The notes: generated by a model from the sequence alone, not told the origin. Positions 11,769-24,003 are shown, counted from the stretch's first letter. The stretch is DNA of 64,000 nucleotides from Panulirus ornatus (GCF_036320965.1 NC_092271.1:26533536-26597535); one strand, 5' to 3'. Made by a program: numbers and translations.

Positions 11769-14448
11769 GTAAGTTCATCTACACTGTTTAATATCAGCTA
11801 AAGTCCGCGTCTTCTAGCAAATGTTTATATCAGAGTTTAAATGCCCACTTTAAATTTGCACTGGTATTAAAGTACATTTATATTTATTAAAGTATATTTA
11901 TTAATCGACATTAAGTAGTGAGGGTTATATACATGACTGAAGATGTAGGGTTAATGAAAAATTAGTATTTCATCGATTTTGCTAATTTCAGCAACTTTCA
12001 CTTAATTCTGTATCACTTAACCTCACATTTTCTTTGATATCCATTGTTATAATCCCTTTCCTTGTTTGTTATACAATGAAAAAATATTCATGCTCTTTGT
12101 AACTTAATTTAACCGCCACAATAAATTCTACTATTCTATATCCAATTTTATGTGTTTCCATAGCCACTAGGACCTTAACATGAAAGCAAGCAAGTTCTCA
12201 TTTTTTTCAATAATACTAAAGATAAAAGCAGAGAGGGCTAGTAAGATTTGAGAATTATGGGCTTACTTAATGTAAAAGTTGGTGGAGCATTCCAAAAACT
12301 CAGCACAACTTACGAAAACTGTACCAAATTTTCATACAGTTCAGTCACTCCATTTATTGATGTTATTTGCAAATATGTGGTTGATGAAGTCCCAAGTTAG
12401 AAGCGCGTTACTGGGAGGATTGTGTTCATTCTTTTCTCCATAGACATATCACATCTGAAGATTTATGATATTACATGCTATTTAGTCTGTAGAACGATCG
12501 TCACAGTTAAATCTAAATTTTATGAAATTATGAAGTCACAGTTCTGATTGCAGGGTATGCAAGGAATGAGTGATAGTTTAGGGCATAACATACATGATAG
12601 TTTAGGGTATAATCTGTATATTTCACAGTTTTGTATAGAATTTTGTGTATCACGTAATCCCTTGTTTTCTGTCTGCAAATCCTTGAAGGTGATTATCTTA
12701 TGCCCTCTCCAAGAGCAGGAAGTTTAGTATAAGTATACCATTTCTCTGTTTATCATCATGTTAACAAGGTACAAATGGTTCTGATGAGACAATTAGCATT
12801 TTACATAATCAGTCAGTACTTTGTTTATTGATAATTGTGACTAACTTTTATATGCTCTGTAGATTCAGTAGGAAAGAGAAGTTAAGCTGGAATAAGAATT
12901 ATAGTTCTTGTTATTTTTTGCATTCTTTTTAGTAACAACATGGATAATACAGGAACTAATAAATATTTTCATGGTAGTAATAAGTATAAAAATTCCAAGA
13001 TAGCGAAGGTTTTAACACTGGCTTATCTTCATAGACCTATGGTTTTTCACATTATATTGATTTTATGGTAGGAAGAGTACCAGTAATTTTAACAACTAAT
13101 TTCAGCACCGTGAAATAATTAACTCTGATCACCGCCACCGCATACTACTTGACCGATACGTAGAGGCATCACAACACTTGGCTGACCTATACGAAGACAA
13201 GGATGGCTTACGTAAGGAGGAAGTAGCAGCATTGTCTGGACCAAATGAGTTGGCAGAGTTTTACAACCGCCTAAAACAAATTAAAGAATTTCACAAGAAA
13301 CATCCAAATGAAGTAAGTTCCAGACAGATTTACCCACTCTAGACGAGTCATATGAAAATTTTGTCAATAAGAAAAGTGGTTGAGAGAGTTGAATTAAGTA
13401 TGCTGAAATAGTTTGGTTACATGATGAGTGAGGACAGGTTGACAAAGAAGATGTGTATATGCCATGGGAAGTGAGTCAGTTGTTGTTCGCTGATGATACA
13501 GCGCTGGTGGCTGATTCATGTGAGAAACTGCAGAAGCTGGTGACTGAGTTTGGTAAAGAGTGTGAAAGAAGAAAATTAAGAGTAAATGTGAATAAGAGCA
13601 AGGTTATTAGGTACAGTAGGGTTGAGGGTCAAGTCAATTGGGAGGTGAGTTTGAATGGAGGAAAACTGGAGGAAGTAAAGTGTTTTAATATCTGGGAGTG
13701 GATCTGGCAGCAGATGGAACCATGGAAGCGGAAGTGGATCATAGGGTGGGGGAGGGGGCGAAAATTCTGGGAGCCTTGAAGAATGTGTGGGTCGAGAACA
13801 TTATCTCGGAAAGCAAAAATGGGTATGTTTGAAGGAATAGTGGTTCCAACAATGTTGTATGGTTGCGAGGCGTGGGCTATGGATAGAGTTGTGTGCAGGA
13901 GGATGGATGTGCTGGAAATGAGATGTTTGAGGACAGTGTGTGGTGTGAGGTGGTTTGATCGAGTAAGTAATGTGAGGGTAAGAGAGATGTGTGGAAATAA
14001 AAAGAGCGTGGTTGAGAGAGCAGAAGAGGGTGTTTTGAAATGGTTTGGGCACATGGAGAGAATGAGTGAGGAAAGATTGACCAAGAGGATATATGTGTCG
14101 GAGGTGGAGGGAACGAGGAGAAGTGGGAGACCAAATTGGAGGTGGAAAGATGGAGTGAAAAAGATTTTGTGTGATCAGGGCCTGAACATGCAGGAGGGTG
14201 AAAGGAGGGCAAGGAATAGAGTGAATTAGATCGATGTGGTATACCGGGGTTGACGTGCTGTCAGTGGATTGAATCAAGGCATGTGAAGCGTCTGGGGTAA
14301 ACCATGGAAAGCTGTGTAGGTATGTATATTTGCGTGTGTGGACGTATGTATATACATGTGTATGGGGGTGGGTTGGGCCATTTCTTTCGTCTGTTTCCTT
14401 GCGCTACCTCACAAACGCGGGAGACAGCGACAAAAAAAAAAAATATAA

Positions 14449-14521
<73 letters not shown>

Positions 14522-15470
14522 CATATATATATATCCCTGGGGATAGAGGAGAAAGAATGCTTCCCACATATTCCCTGCTTAGAAGGTGACTAAAAAGGGT
14601 AGGAGCAGGGGACTGGAAGTCCTTCTTTCTAATTTTAAAACAAAAAGAGGAACAGAGAAGGGGGTCAACTAAGGATTTTCCCTCTTAAGGCTCAGTCCTA
14701 TGCTCTTGATGCTTTCTTGCTAGTGCAGGAAATGGTGAATATGTATGGAAAATATATATATATGTATATATAATGGAGATTGATTATTGGTAAAGTTTAC
14801 ATTTTAAAAAATTGCAGTTTTCATGATTTTATGCAATTTCAAGATGTTTATGTTGTCATGTTTGTAAACTTTAGATCAACTTCAGAGTCTGAAAAGTAAA
14901 TGAATTATTAATTAACACCATTTCTTGTGTCTTTGTTTCTTTTATCTTTCATGAAGCATTTTTCTCTAAAGTGTTTGTATTTGAGAGGTACATTATCCAA
15001 CAGATCAGTGTACCCATGAGTGTGGAGTTTGAGGAAATCAACAAACAAAGGGAAGCCAATGATGAGAACCTTGTGATGGTAGACTTTACAGATGAAGAAG
15101 GCTATGGCAAATACCTTGATCTCCATGAGTGCTACAATAAATACCTCAATATCAAAGGTGTAACTTATTCTTATTATGGAGTCTGCTTGGTACATTTGAA
15201 TTATTAGAACTTGTAAATATTTCCTTCAATCATACTTCCTTCAATCATACATCACTTTCATGAAGCCTGTAGCATCATCAGTAAGGTGATCTGTTCTTTT
15301 AGCTTCAATAATTTCCAATACTTTCCAGTACATTTAACCTAGTCCAAACTGAACCAGGGAGTCCTTTTTGAGATACCCTTGGTTTAAGTTACAATTTACA
15401 GTGTGTCAGACTGAGCTTGTAGTTTATCAGACACAAATAATAATTCTGTGAAAGCTGATTTGTTGGCATG

Positions 15471-15509
<39 letters not shown>

Positions 15510-17196
15510 TCAGGGTTAGAGAAGATTGACTACATCACGTATCTGACAACTTTTGATCGCCTATTTGAGATTCCTAAAGATAAGAAAACCACACAGTATC
15601 GAGAATACCTGTATGTTCTTCTTGACTACTTGTACATGTATGTAGAAAGGGTGAAGCCTCTCTTGGATCTTAGTGACGAATTGGACAGTGTTAACAAGGA
15701 CTTTAATGAACAGTGGGATGGTGGAAGGTAAGTTGTACTTATTATCTAAAATTATTTCAGTGTTTTATAAGCTTAGAAAGTGAGTGTATTCCTTTCAAAC
15801 CATGTACTACAATCTGATCCTCTCCAGACATTCTTGGGAAGAAAACATGAGTTGAAAAATTTTACTTTTTGTTATGACTGCAATTTAATGTCATGAGCAT
15901 GATCACATGACCCTTAGGTATGATAGTCTGCCTTTGACCAGATTCTTAAGGGTCAGATCAAAGACAATGGCCTCTTACTCAAGGGTTATATGGTCATGAA
16001 GTTAAGCAGACACTGCCAAGGATAAAAAAAATTGTGGGGGCAACAAGTTAAAGGATAAAACTATAAAAATATAAAAACCCTATAAAAGAATGGAAAAACC
16101 CTAAAATATAAAGGTGAAGAACATAGCTGTGCGATAGATAGTGTGGTACCGGAATGTATAGCAGATAATCAGAGGTGCTGCTGTGTTACTGACTAAAAGA
16201 ACCATCTGCAAGAAAAAGGGCAACTTCTTAACTTATCCAGTGTTAGTACTTCAGTAGCTAACTGAGGTCAGCATCGTAACACTTTTGAAACTCTTGCACT
16301 TTTTGATGCTTTAACCCTACAGGTATTTCAGGTCCAGAAGTTAATTACAAAATTTGTTTTTTAGATTCCCAGGTTGGCCAAAGGAGACAGGTGGTGCCCT
16401 TGCAGCAATGGGAGCTCATCTTGATTTGTCTGCATTTTCATCGTCAGAGGAACTTATGTCACTTGGTCTTGATCGTCTTAAGTCAGCTTTGATGGCTCTT
16501 GGTCTAAAGTGTGGAGGGACTCTGGAGGAAAGGGCACAAAGGCTTTTCAGAACAAAAGGAATGTCTGTGGAAGAGCTTGACCCATCCTTGTTTGCAAAAT
16601 CCAAGCCTGGGAAGGTAACTAAGGGGCGAGAAACTGAAAAAATCAAAGAGCTTGCTATGTTAGAGGCACAAGTGTACCGCCTTACTGAAATTCTCAGTGA
16701 GCAACGAGCAGCTGCCAAAGAAAATGTTCAGCGTAAACAAGCCAGGAGGGACGGGGAGGAGGAGGAAGAAGAGGAAGCTTCAGCATCTGAATCTGAGGAT
16801 GAGGCTGATGATGAAGTGCCATATAATCCAAAGAACCTTCCATTAGGATGGGATGGTAAACCTATCCCTTATTGGCTATACAAGCTCCATGGTCTTAACA
16901 TTAGCTATAACTGTGAAATCTGTGGAAATTTCACTTATAAAGGCCCTAAGGCTTTCCAAAGGCACTTTGCAGAGTGGCGACATGCTCATGGCATGAGGTG
17001 CTTAGGCATCCCAAACACTGCCCACTTTGCAAATGTCACACAGATTGAAGATGCCTTAAAGTTGTGGGAGAAGCTTAAAGTTCAGAAAACTGCTGAGAGA
17101 TGGCAGTCAGAGCAGGAAGAGGAATATGAAGATTCTCAGGGGAATGTTGTAAATCGGAAAACCTACGATGATCTCAAGAGACAAGGGCTCTTGTAG
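11673..17196 (+). CDS. SF3A3: Splicing factor 3A subunit 3 (SF3a60/Prp9), five coding exons
   Basis: SF3a60 is the subunit of the SF3a heterotrimer that helps mature U2 snRNP bind the branch point during pre-spliceosome assembly in the nucleus. Coding exons are 11673-11768, 13106-13312, 15004-15157, 15514-15727 and 16365-17196; all introns are GT-AG and the sum is 1503 nt, giving 500 residues (human has 501). Visible parts: the N-terminal [14 protein letters not shown] start, the [17 protein letters not shown] segment that binds SF3a120 (about residues 80-100), the SAP-like block [10 protein letters not shown]...[12 protein letters not shown] (241-285), an acidic stretch (354-374), and a matrin-type C2H2 finger with Cys407, Cys410, His424 and His430. 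The C-terminal DLKRQGLL matches the family end. Nothing is missing. Intron 2 carries LINE fragments and the 3' UTR carries another. Orthology rests on recalled family similarity along the whole length; Drosophila calls it noi. Confidence 0.97.
13106..13312 (+). CDS. SF3A3: SF3A3 coding exon 2
   Basis: Codes residues 33-101, including [18 protein letters not shown] and the SF3a120-binding helix region ending in KKHPNE. Acceptor TTTCAG, donor GTAAGT, phase 0 at both ends. Confidence 0.96.
13376..14450 (+). mobile_element. Non-LTR retrotransposon fragments in SF3A3 intron 2
   Basis: Frames at 13453-13779 and 13783-14229 read [20 protein letters not shown], then [12 protein letters not shown], then [20 protein letters not shown] and [20 protein letters not shown]. 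This is the palm and C-terminal part of a LINE reverse transcriptase. The catalytic FADD survives, but the copy is 5'-truncated and broken near 13779. Bases 13381-13460 hold the 3' motif of another copy. A non-coding tail (14230-14450, with TTTCTTTCGTCTGTTTCC and GCGCTACCTC) ends in an A-run and a (TA)n tract. Clade uncertain (RTE/jockey superfamily). Confidence 0.8.
13453..14229 (+). pseudogene. Reverse transcriptase fragment (LINE), frameshifted
   Basis: Two adjacent open pieces give RT motif C (FADD) through the C-terminal thumb-like region. The first stops at 13779 and the second restarts four bases on. No endonuclease or RT fingers are present, so it cannot be active. It lies in the same orientation as SF3A3, inside intron 2. 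Confidence 0.78.
14453..14534 (+). repeat. (TA)n microsatellite at a LINE tail
   Basis: A TA tract with one ACATAC interruption, just after the A-run that ends the LINE copy in SF3A3 intron 2. Confidence 0.97.
14534..14760 (+). repeat. Dispersed repeat, LINE-tail-like
   Basis: CCCTGGGGATAGAGGAGAAA to AGTGCAGGAAATGGTGAAT. It follows the LINE tail across a (TA)n tract. The ends resemble each other (CGCTACCTCACAAACGCGGG at 14401-14420 against a GCTTTCTTGCTAGTGCAGG type near 14710), so it may be a second unit of the same 3' tail. I recognise it as dispersed arthropod repeat sequence, with no coding content. Confidence 0.5.
15004..15157 (+). CDS. SF3A3: SF3A3 coding exon 3
   Basis: Codes residues 102-152 plus one base of codon 153: [11 protein letters not shown], then [20 protein letters not shown]. 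The acceptor is CCAACAG and the donor is GTGTAA, a weaker site than those of exons 1, 2 and 4. It ends in phase 1. Confidence 0.95.
15470..15510 (+). repeat. (TTA)n microsatellite at a splice acceptor
   Basis: About 13 TTA/ATT units ending three bases before the start of SF3A3 exon 4, filling the place of the pyrimidine tract. Confidence 0.97.
15514..15727 (+). CDS. SF3A3: SF3A3 coding exon 4
   Basis: Codes residues 153-223 plus two bases of codon 224 ([20 protein letters not shown] onward). The acceptor CAG is preceded directly by a (TTA)n microsatellite that stands in for the usual pyrimidine tract. The donor is GTAAGT. Confidence 0.95.
16365..17196 (+). CDS. SF3A3: SF3A3 coding exon 5 (terminal)
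   Basis: Codes the last 277 residues, starting FPGWPKE, through the SAP-like block, the acidic stretch and the matrin-type zinc finger, and ends in TAG at 17194-17196. Its acceptor is TTTTTTAG. The terminal exon is long and uninterrupted. Confidence 0.97.
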
Positions 17197-17453
17197 AACT
17201 AGATTATAGTATAATGTTCGTGCATTTGATGTATTTGAGCATTTTATTATAAAAAGTTCGTAATATGTATATGTATGTAAATGCACACTGTATAACTGTT
17301 ATAGTATACCATACGGTTTTATTTTAAATGATTCTGAATTAATGGGCATTTTTGCCCATCCTTGCCCTTTGCCAGCCATCAGGTATGTACTTGATCCCTC
17401 CCATTGATACTGATCATTATGATACATTTTCCTTTACTTGAACAGCAGTGTTA

Positions 17454-17700
17454 TTTGGGCATGTGGAAAGAATGTAGGTTAGAGTTAACAAGGAGAGTGT
17501 GTGATATTACGATTAATGGGGTTGATGTGAGAGGAAGACCACCTTAGACATGGGGACATAGTGCAGAAGAATACTGTAGGGAGAGAAATGGGGAAGAATG
17601 TGTGGACTGGGGTATGCGAGTCAGCTATGTAAGGACAGGAATAAAGAGACTATTTTGCCATGGCCACCCCCTTAATGGGAGTTCCCTGAGGGAATGAACA
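17454..17700 (+). mobile_element. LINE 3' fragment in the SF3A3 3' UTR
   Basis: TTTGGGCATGTGGAAAGAAT, GTTAACAAGGAGAGTGTGTG and GTGAGAGGAAGACC match, in order, the FGHMERM, LTKR and RRSGRP coding stretches of the LINE at 14040-14140. Stops interrupt it throughout. It is carried in the likely SF3A3 3' UTR. Confidence 0.55.
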
Positions 17701-18325
17701 GCAGAAATAGATAGATAAACAGCAGTGCTTTGGAATTCTCTTCATCTTATCTCTTATCTTTCTTTTTTTCTGCCTACAATGGCCTTAATTGGGACCATGT
17801 TGGTCACTTTAAAAGGATATGGAAATGGAGATACAGATGATAGATAGGATGGTATACCAAAATTTAAGAAATGGACTAATCAATGCTGTAGGTTATGTAT
17901 CTGTAACTTTCTTTGACCAAAACCTCAGTACAAATTTAACTGTAATCAACTAAGGAAGTTAGAAATGATATGTTTTTGACTGGCTTTCTTTTTACCTTTT
18001 AAAAGCAAATAATTAAGAGGACTTTTCATATTTAGCCATCATTAGCAGTACCACATTAATACATAAGCCATTTATGCTTGGGACAAGGGCCCTTGCTATA
18101 CAGGGGCCCTGTCAGCTCCTTTATTGTTCAAGTTTATGAATTTTTTTTAATTTTGTAGAGTATGAGATGGCCTTAAATATTATGTGGGCCTGTCCTGTTC
18201 ACTGGATACAACTATGAAGTGATGGAAAGTGTTTATGACTTATAATTCCATTTAATGTTGCCTCAGTTAAATTGAATGACAATATTCAAAATATCTTTGT
18301 ATTATGAGATATTCAAGAATTTATC

Positions 18326-18331
18326 AATAAA
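18326..18331 (+). terminator. Probable poly(A) signal of SF3A3
   Basis: AATAAA lies 1.13 kb after the stop codon and is followed by T-rich sequence. No canonical AATAAA followed by a GU/U-rich stretch was noticed nearer the stop, so this is the best visible 3' end, giving a long 3' UTR that contains a LINE relic. Not proven. Confidence 0.5.
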
Positions 18332-21300
18332 AACATGAAAAATTTTGCTTTTATTATATTCATTTATTGGAAGTATTTGAAATCAATATACTCCCAGTAC
18401 AATATAATGCTTGAAAGCAGAGCAGAAGGCCTGCCTTTAGCCAAATGACATCATCCGAGGTGTCTCATTCAAAGCTTTATCCATACCCCTTGTAAAACGT
18501 GCATATAAGTTTCTGACCCCCATTCTACTTCACAACACCCTTGCACTTTTCCATCCCACAAGCCCTACTTCCTTACAATGCTCTGCAATTCTATTTCATC
18601 TCCAAACAAATTATCATCCCTGTACAACAACCTCCCCTCTGCTGTACCTACCACCATATTCACGGTTAATATACCTATATTTTCACTGAATAACTCTCAG
18701 AGCTACTTTTTTAAAGGTAGTGAGCAGTTGTAATCAAATAACACCCCTATCAAACCCACTTATTCAATCCTAATCATATCCCAACATAAGCTGTGCTTAG
18801 TCTCTTCACTGCTTCCAATAGTGATAGCATATTAATACAATACTTGTTCCGACCAGAACGCATAATAATGGAGGACTTTAATTGTTTCAACACGATTTAG
18901 TATAGGGACAGGAAAAAAAGTTCTATTCAAGTATCTCCTGCATATCACTAAAGAGAACGAGGAGGAGTACTGCAGTTCAACAGCTGTGTGAACCATCTAA
19001 CTTCTGCAAGATACCAAATGAAATTTAATTAGATATGTGAAAACTACAACCTCATCCAACCTTACGCAGCTTAGGTTAAATCAAGTTTTTGCAAACTTGT
19101 AAGAGAGTTTAAGGGAATGATATGAATATATGCTGAAATCATGGGCATGTTTGATGTACTTAGACTTCATTAATGAAAATTGACACATATAAGCTGGATG
19201 GGGGAGCTAATGTGATGTTTTTGTCTCATATATTCTACAAATATTAAGCCCATTTTTATGTCATTTAACCCCATATTTTCCTCCTACCCCCCTCATACTC
19301 CCTACCAAATTTTTTTTATTAAGGCACAATAAAAACACTATAAATCATGTAGAGCAAGTCTACATCACTTCTTTTAACTAAGGTTCCTAATATACTTTTC
19401 CTGAAAAAACATATTTCTATGGTGTCCCTGATATACAATTTACAGCAGTCCCTTGATCACATAAATCAGCAATTTTGTTGGAAATTCACCCCAGTAAGTT
19501 TACATATGAAAAAAACTCCGTTGTCACTGATAAATAACCCTCACTATACAATGTAAGAGAGTATTTCGTCAACATACTGTACTAGAGTTCCCAACTAAAG
19601 GTTTACCAGTTCACAATAGTACTAAGTAACGAGCAATCTTACCTTCACCTCAAGGCACACGTATATTGGAAAACTTTGAACATCAAAAACTCTTTCAAGC
19701 CAGTAATACCCTAATGAAACTGTCCATAACTATTTGAATCAAACAAAAGTATCTACATTCACATATAATATCTGGTAAATATATCGAATAAGTGGCAGAG
19801 TGACATTGGCAGCACTCAAATATATGTATTCTTCTAACAGATTTCAATGCTTTTTGTCTATTGAAGATAATCCCTGAGAGGGATATGCTTCGTTTTTAAA
19901 TTTTAGCCCTGACCACAAAGATAAATACTATTTTTCTCAGATTTTTACCTACCCTAACATAATCAATAATGTCTGTAACCCAGAGTTACGCTGATTGGAC
20001 GAACTTTTCAACCGTCGGGCCCCCAATCTTGGCCTGTGACCCGTCACCCGTGGTCGACGGGGTTGACCGTGGTCATGATAACCTCTTGACTTGAACCTTA
20101 TGGTAAGAATGTCTTAAAATTCGGAAAGGATGCATTTGTACACACAATAAGTGTGGCCAGGCAATCCAGCATAAAAAAAAACTGCTTTGAAAACAGGAAG
20201 TCTGAGGTGTGTTTGTTCACCAGTACTTGCACAATTTTAGCCCAATCTACAACAAGAAAAAAGGGTAAAAACTCTGCTTTAAAGTTACTATTTCGACAAG
20301 GCCCTATAGTTCTTCCTGCGTCAACTACCAATGGAAAACTTCAAAGACAGTTTCATCAAGGTAATCACTGCACATTACGACATTTCTAAGGTTTTCTCAA
20401 CCACTTCTACCTCTTAAGTTCTTCCATTCCATACTGAAAATGACATGTCACACGTACAATTAATGAACAAGAAATGTCTTACCGTCTCAGTAGCTTTGCT
20501 GGGCAGTGCACGTGTTCTGGTCAACAATGTTTACACAGGACCACAACAGAAGTCTGTCATCCAGTTGTTTATAATTGTGATTTTATTATTATTGTTCTTC
20601 TTCTTATCATTATTATCATCATTATCATTATGTCATCTCATAATGCTAGTCTATTTCAGAGCCTTTAACTGTGGTTTTGTTATTATTTCATGTTGACATT
20701 TAGCGTTGCCTTTCCTCTTATGGGCATGTGTAAGACTATAGAATGGTCAAAAGCAGAAAATATACAACCAATGATAATAGAATACCGCCATCAATTAATT
20801 GCAGTCACTTGACTTTTGAGCTTCTTGTAATGAAAGATTTTTGAGGTTTTATGGAAGTACGTAAGAGTGAAATTAACTTGTTGATTAACGGAGTTGTGTA
20901 TCCTGTCTGCTGAGAATGGCAGTATTGTAAGGTCCCTCAACCTTGATGTCTTTCTCAGTGATGTTTATTCGAGGCAGGATTAAATCCCATCTTTTAAGGT
21001 CAGTGGATGAGAGGGCACTTATCCAACTCTCCCACCGGAAGTGTCGCAGCAATATATTCAACGTATCATAATAGAAATATTTCTAGTCTAGGCTTAGTTT
21101 TGCAAGGACTACAGTGACTTAGACTGTCGAAGATCATAAAGAGGCATCATTTACTTTCATGAATAACTAGTTAGTGAGAGAAGTGAAGAGTTGAATCTGT
21201 ATCCAATATACAGACTAGTGAAAGACAGCAAGTTAGTGACCACGTAATTGGAGGAAAATGGCCATAGTGGCAGATATTAGAGGATACCATTGCAGTACAT

Positions 21301-22691
21301 TGTCACTGGGTGAGAAAGGATGGAAGTGATTGGTGGTTTTGTGGTAGCATCAAGAAAATATACATATTCCCGACTCTTGCCAGATTCAGGTGTTATAATA
21401 CTATCAAGGAAATAAAATACACAGCCTCAACTGATCGTTTTTATTCTCAACTTCTAGGAAAGTGACCAGAGGAGACAATGACAGTAAATAATTAGGAAAT
21501 GACTAGACAATGCTGATTGACAGTTATTAGGCCAGTGTTCGAATATACTCTCGAAAGAGAGTTACACACTTGATAGCAAATGCAAGCATAGTTACTTTCA
21601 AGGCTGATTGCAGTTAGGATGATAAACTTTTGTATTGGGCAGGTATGTAACTCCATTTCAACTGTTTATTCAACCACTAGCCCACAATAATGTTGAGAAA
21701 ACAAGCCATAAGCTGGAGTATCATAATGGTAGAGGTGTCCCTGGAGAAAATCAGGTCATCGATTTTCTTTTCTATGATGTTGCAATTTTGACTTATATAC
21801 ATCAGATGTAAAAAAAAAAAAAAAAAAAAGCTAAAAACGATATGTATCCAACACATGTAAGTGATTATCAAGACTATTCAATACTCAGTACCTTCCAAAA
21901 GATATATATAAGCAGCTGTTTCACCTAATATTTATTCAATCCTCTTCCTTAAGAAAGTCAAGGTAAATATTATACTCCGGTGCTCATTAAATTGAAAATT
22001 ATCGTACTTTTGCACCGTTACGTTCAACTAAAAGCAAGATGGCTGCGCATGCAACTATTTAATCAACTCGTTAATGTACTAAGGTCACGATATGGCAAGA
22101 ACCGTTATGTAACAAATTACCTTGAGAAGTATAGATATCACTTATGAAAAAGATAATAGATTAGGAGAAGGTTAACGTACACTCCCATGTGACCAGTCAT
22201 CATGGGCAGGTTACCCAAAAAAATTTTTGTTGGCTTGCTCACGGCCGAACCCAAGAACAGACATAACAAAGGATTATGTTACACGTTCCCACACATTCAA
22301 TTTAATTACAATTATGAGCAATTACGTCTTTTCTTAAGCTTGCAGACGACTGATACTTCAGCGTTGATGCCTCCATATATTCATAAAAAATGTACTTATG
22401 TACAATGTACAAACGCTTTAAATTCTAATGTACACAACATAACACTCAGACGCACTGTAACCTAGCCATCACAAGAAAGGTAGACTACAGGTCCAGGGCA
22501 CAGTGGAGTCTGAATCATATATGAAACTTTACAACATTTGTCTTCATAGTAAGCTGGGCAATATGGTATATTACAGCATTCTGGAATGAAATGCAATGAA
22601 TACCCCAACTTGCACTGACAGTTCACTGTGTCCCGAGACTGCCTACCGTAGTGAACCCTTAAAATGGCATCCAATTTGACCTGGTTCTGAA
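18332..22691. other. Gene-free stretch between SF3A3 and the candidate minus gene
   Basis: AT-rich, with a short ATT/ATC tract at about 20582-20635 and an A20 run near 21810. No exon seen. Confidence 0.55.
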
Positions 22692-22697
22692 TTTATT
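22692..22697 (-). terminator. Possible poly(A) signal for the candidate gene at 22837-23005
   Basis: TTTATT on the plus strand, AATAAA on the minus strand, about 140 bases past the TAA at 22837. It supports the idea that the exon is a true 3' terminal exon. Confidence 0.3.
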
Positions 22698-22836
22698 AAT
22701 CTCCCTTGAGGTTGACAGCGAATTAACGAAGAAAATCCGCTTAACCCGAATATTTTTTGCATGTCAGGAAATAACCATCAAGCAAGTTCATCAATCTACA
22801 AAATATTGGTTCGTCTCATCATCGACAAATCTATTA

Positions 22837-23005
22837 TTAAAACTGAACAGACTGCATTTTCTCTCTTCTAATTGGTCGAGAAAAGAGAAGCTTGTCCAAA
22901 TTCCCGGCATTTTCTGGTGTGCTGGTGGCTGGCGTGGTGCTACATTTTCTCTTGGCTGGCGTGGCACGTCGTTTTCTGTTGCCTTCACTCAAAATATCTT
23001 CTGAC
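22837..23005 (-). CDS. Candidate terminal exon of an unrecognised minus-strand gene
   Basis: An excellent acceptor (TTATTTCTTCCCTACAG) opens a 55-codon frame starting SEDILSEGNRKRRATPAKRK, continuing with TPENAGNLDKLLFSRPIRRE and ending in TAA. The composition is unlike the surrounding AT-rich DNA: Arg/Lys/Pro/Thr-rich, then a hydrophobic-basic tail. An AATAAA on the same strand lies about 140 bases downstream (22692-22697). The frame needs two bases from the preceding exon. I do not recognise the protein. It could be a nuclear protein from its basic content, but that is inference. Confidence 0.4.
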
Positions 23006-23762
23006 CTGTAGGGAAGAAATAAACATAATCTTTGTAGACCTGCCAAGACATTAGCATCTATCAGCCAGTTTTAGATATTCCCTGGCCATTTTCCAAAGTA
23101 TAGTCTGTCTACATTGATTCCTTGCATTCATCCTAAAGCAAATTTGTTACATCAATATTTACAAGTTTTTGGAATTGTATCTTTGTATGGATGTCGATAC
23201 ACGCTCCTTGAATCATGATAGGCACCAAGTCTTATTACTAAGTCATGATAGTAATGGAAATATGCTAACGTTTACGCTACTTCAAAAAAATAAACTATAA
23301 AACACGAGAAAAACAATTATTTAGAATTATAATTCTTACAATCTATATTTCATGTATAATTCGAATTCTAGCTTAGTAATGAATTAACTGCTAATAACCA
23401 ATGACTTAGAAGCAGAAACATGCGCAGCCTAGCTATGGTGCACGCAACCTTACTGATCAGAGAAGAAATTTTATGAGACGGCGGTGCAGTGCAGCCATAT
23501 ATAGCCTGGCCTGCGCAACTTATACACATGCTGGCTGCTTGGCACGCCGCGCCTTCCCGGTGTCCTTAGCAAGTCACAGGGAAGAGAAACCGTCTTGCAC
23601 TTTAGTGTGGAGCAATGAAGCTGCTGTGCTTAGCGAGAGATCACCCTGGTTTATTAGATCCGGGAAGTATCGTGTGTATGGATGTTAGGGATTCGTGCGG
23701 AAAAGACTGAATTACACCGATGTAGATGATGAAATATGCAATAGATCGCTAAGGGAATTTAC

Positions 23763-23837
23763 TTTTCTTCTGCCGCATCTTTGTTTCATCATAAGAGTTG
23801 CTTTTTGAGAATTCAGTGCCTTCAGTAGCGTCGCCAT
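23763..23837 (-). CDS. Candidate first exon of a minus-strand gene
   Basis: The ATG at 23837 (context AGCATGGCGACG) opens a 25-codon frame, MATLLKALNSQK through GRRK, ending at a possible donor AAAA/GTAAAT. An in-frame ATG at 23897 is an alternative start. Just upstream on this strand is CACTTCCTG-like ETS sequence (ACTTCCTGTTTAC), and the word ATGGCGACGC occurs twice. It lies just beyond the thin 3' end, pointing the same way. It ends in phase 0, while the candidate terminal exon at 23005 needs phase 2, so a middle exon would be required. Unrecognised. Confidence 0.28.
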
Positions 23838-24003
23838 GCTAGATGTAAACAGGAAGTATGGCGTGGGAGGGCCGACCAGGCCGTGATGCGTCGCCATGAT
23901 TGCGTTCGACGCAAAATTATCTGTTGAAGGACTCTAAATAACCATCATTATTACTACGTGTAGATACTACATCATTTTCAACATTTTCATCCATTGTCTG
24001 GGT

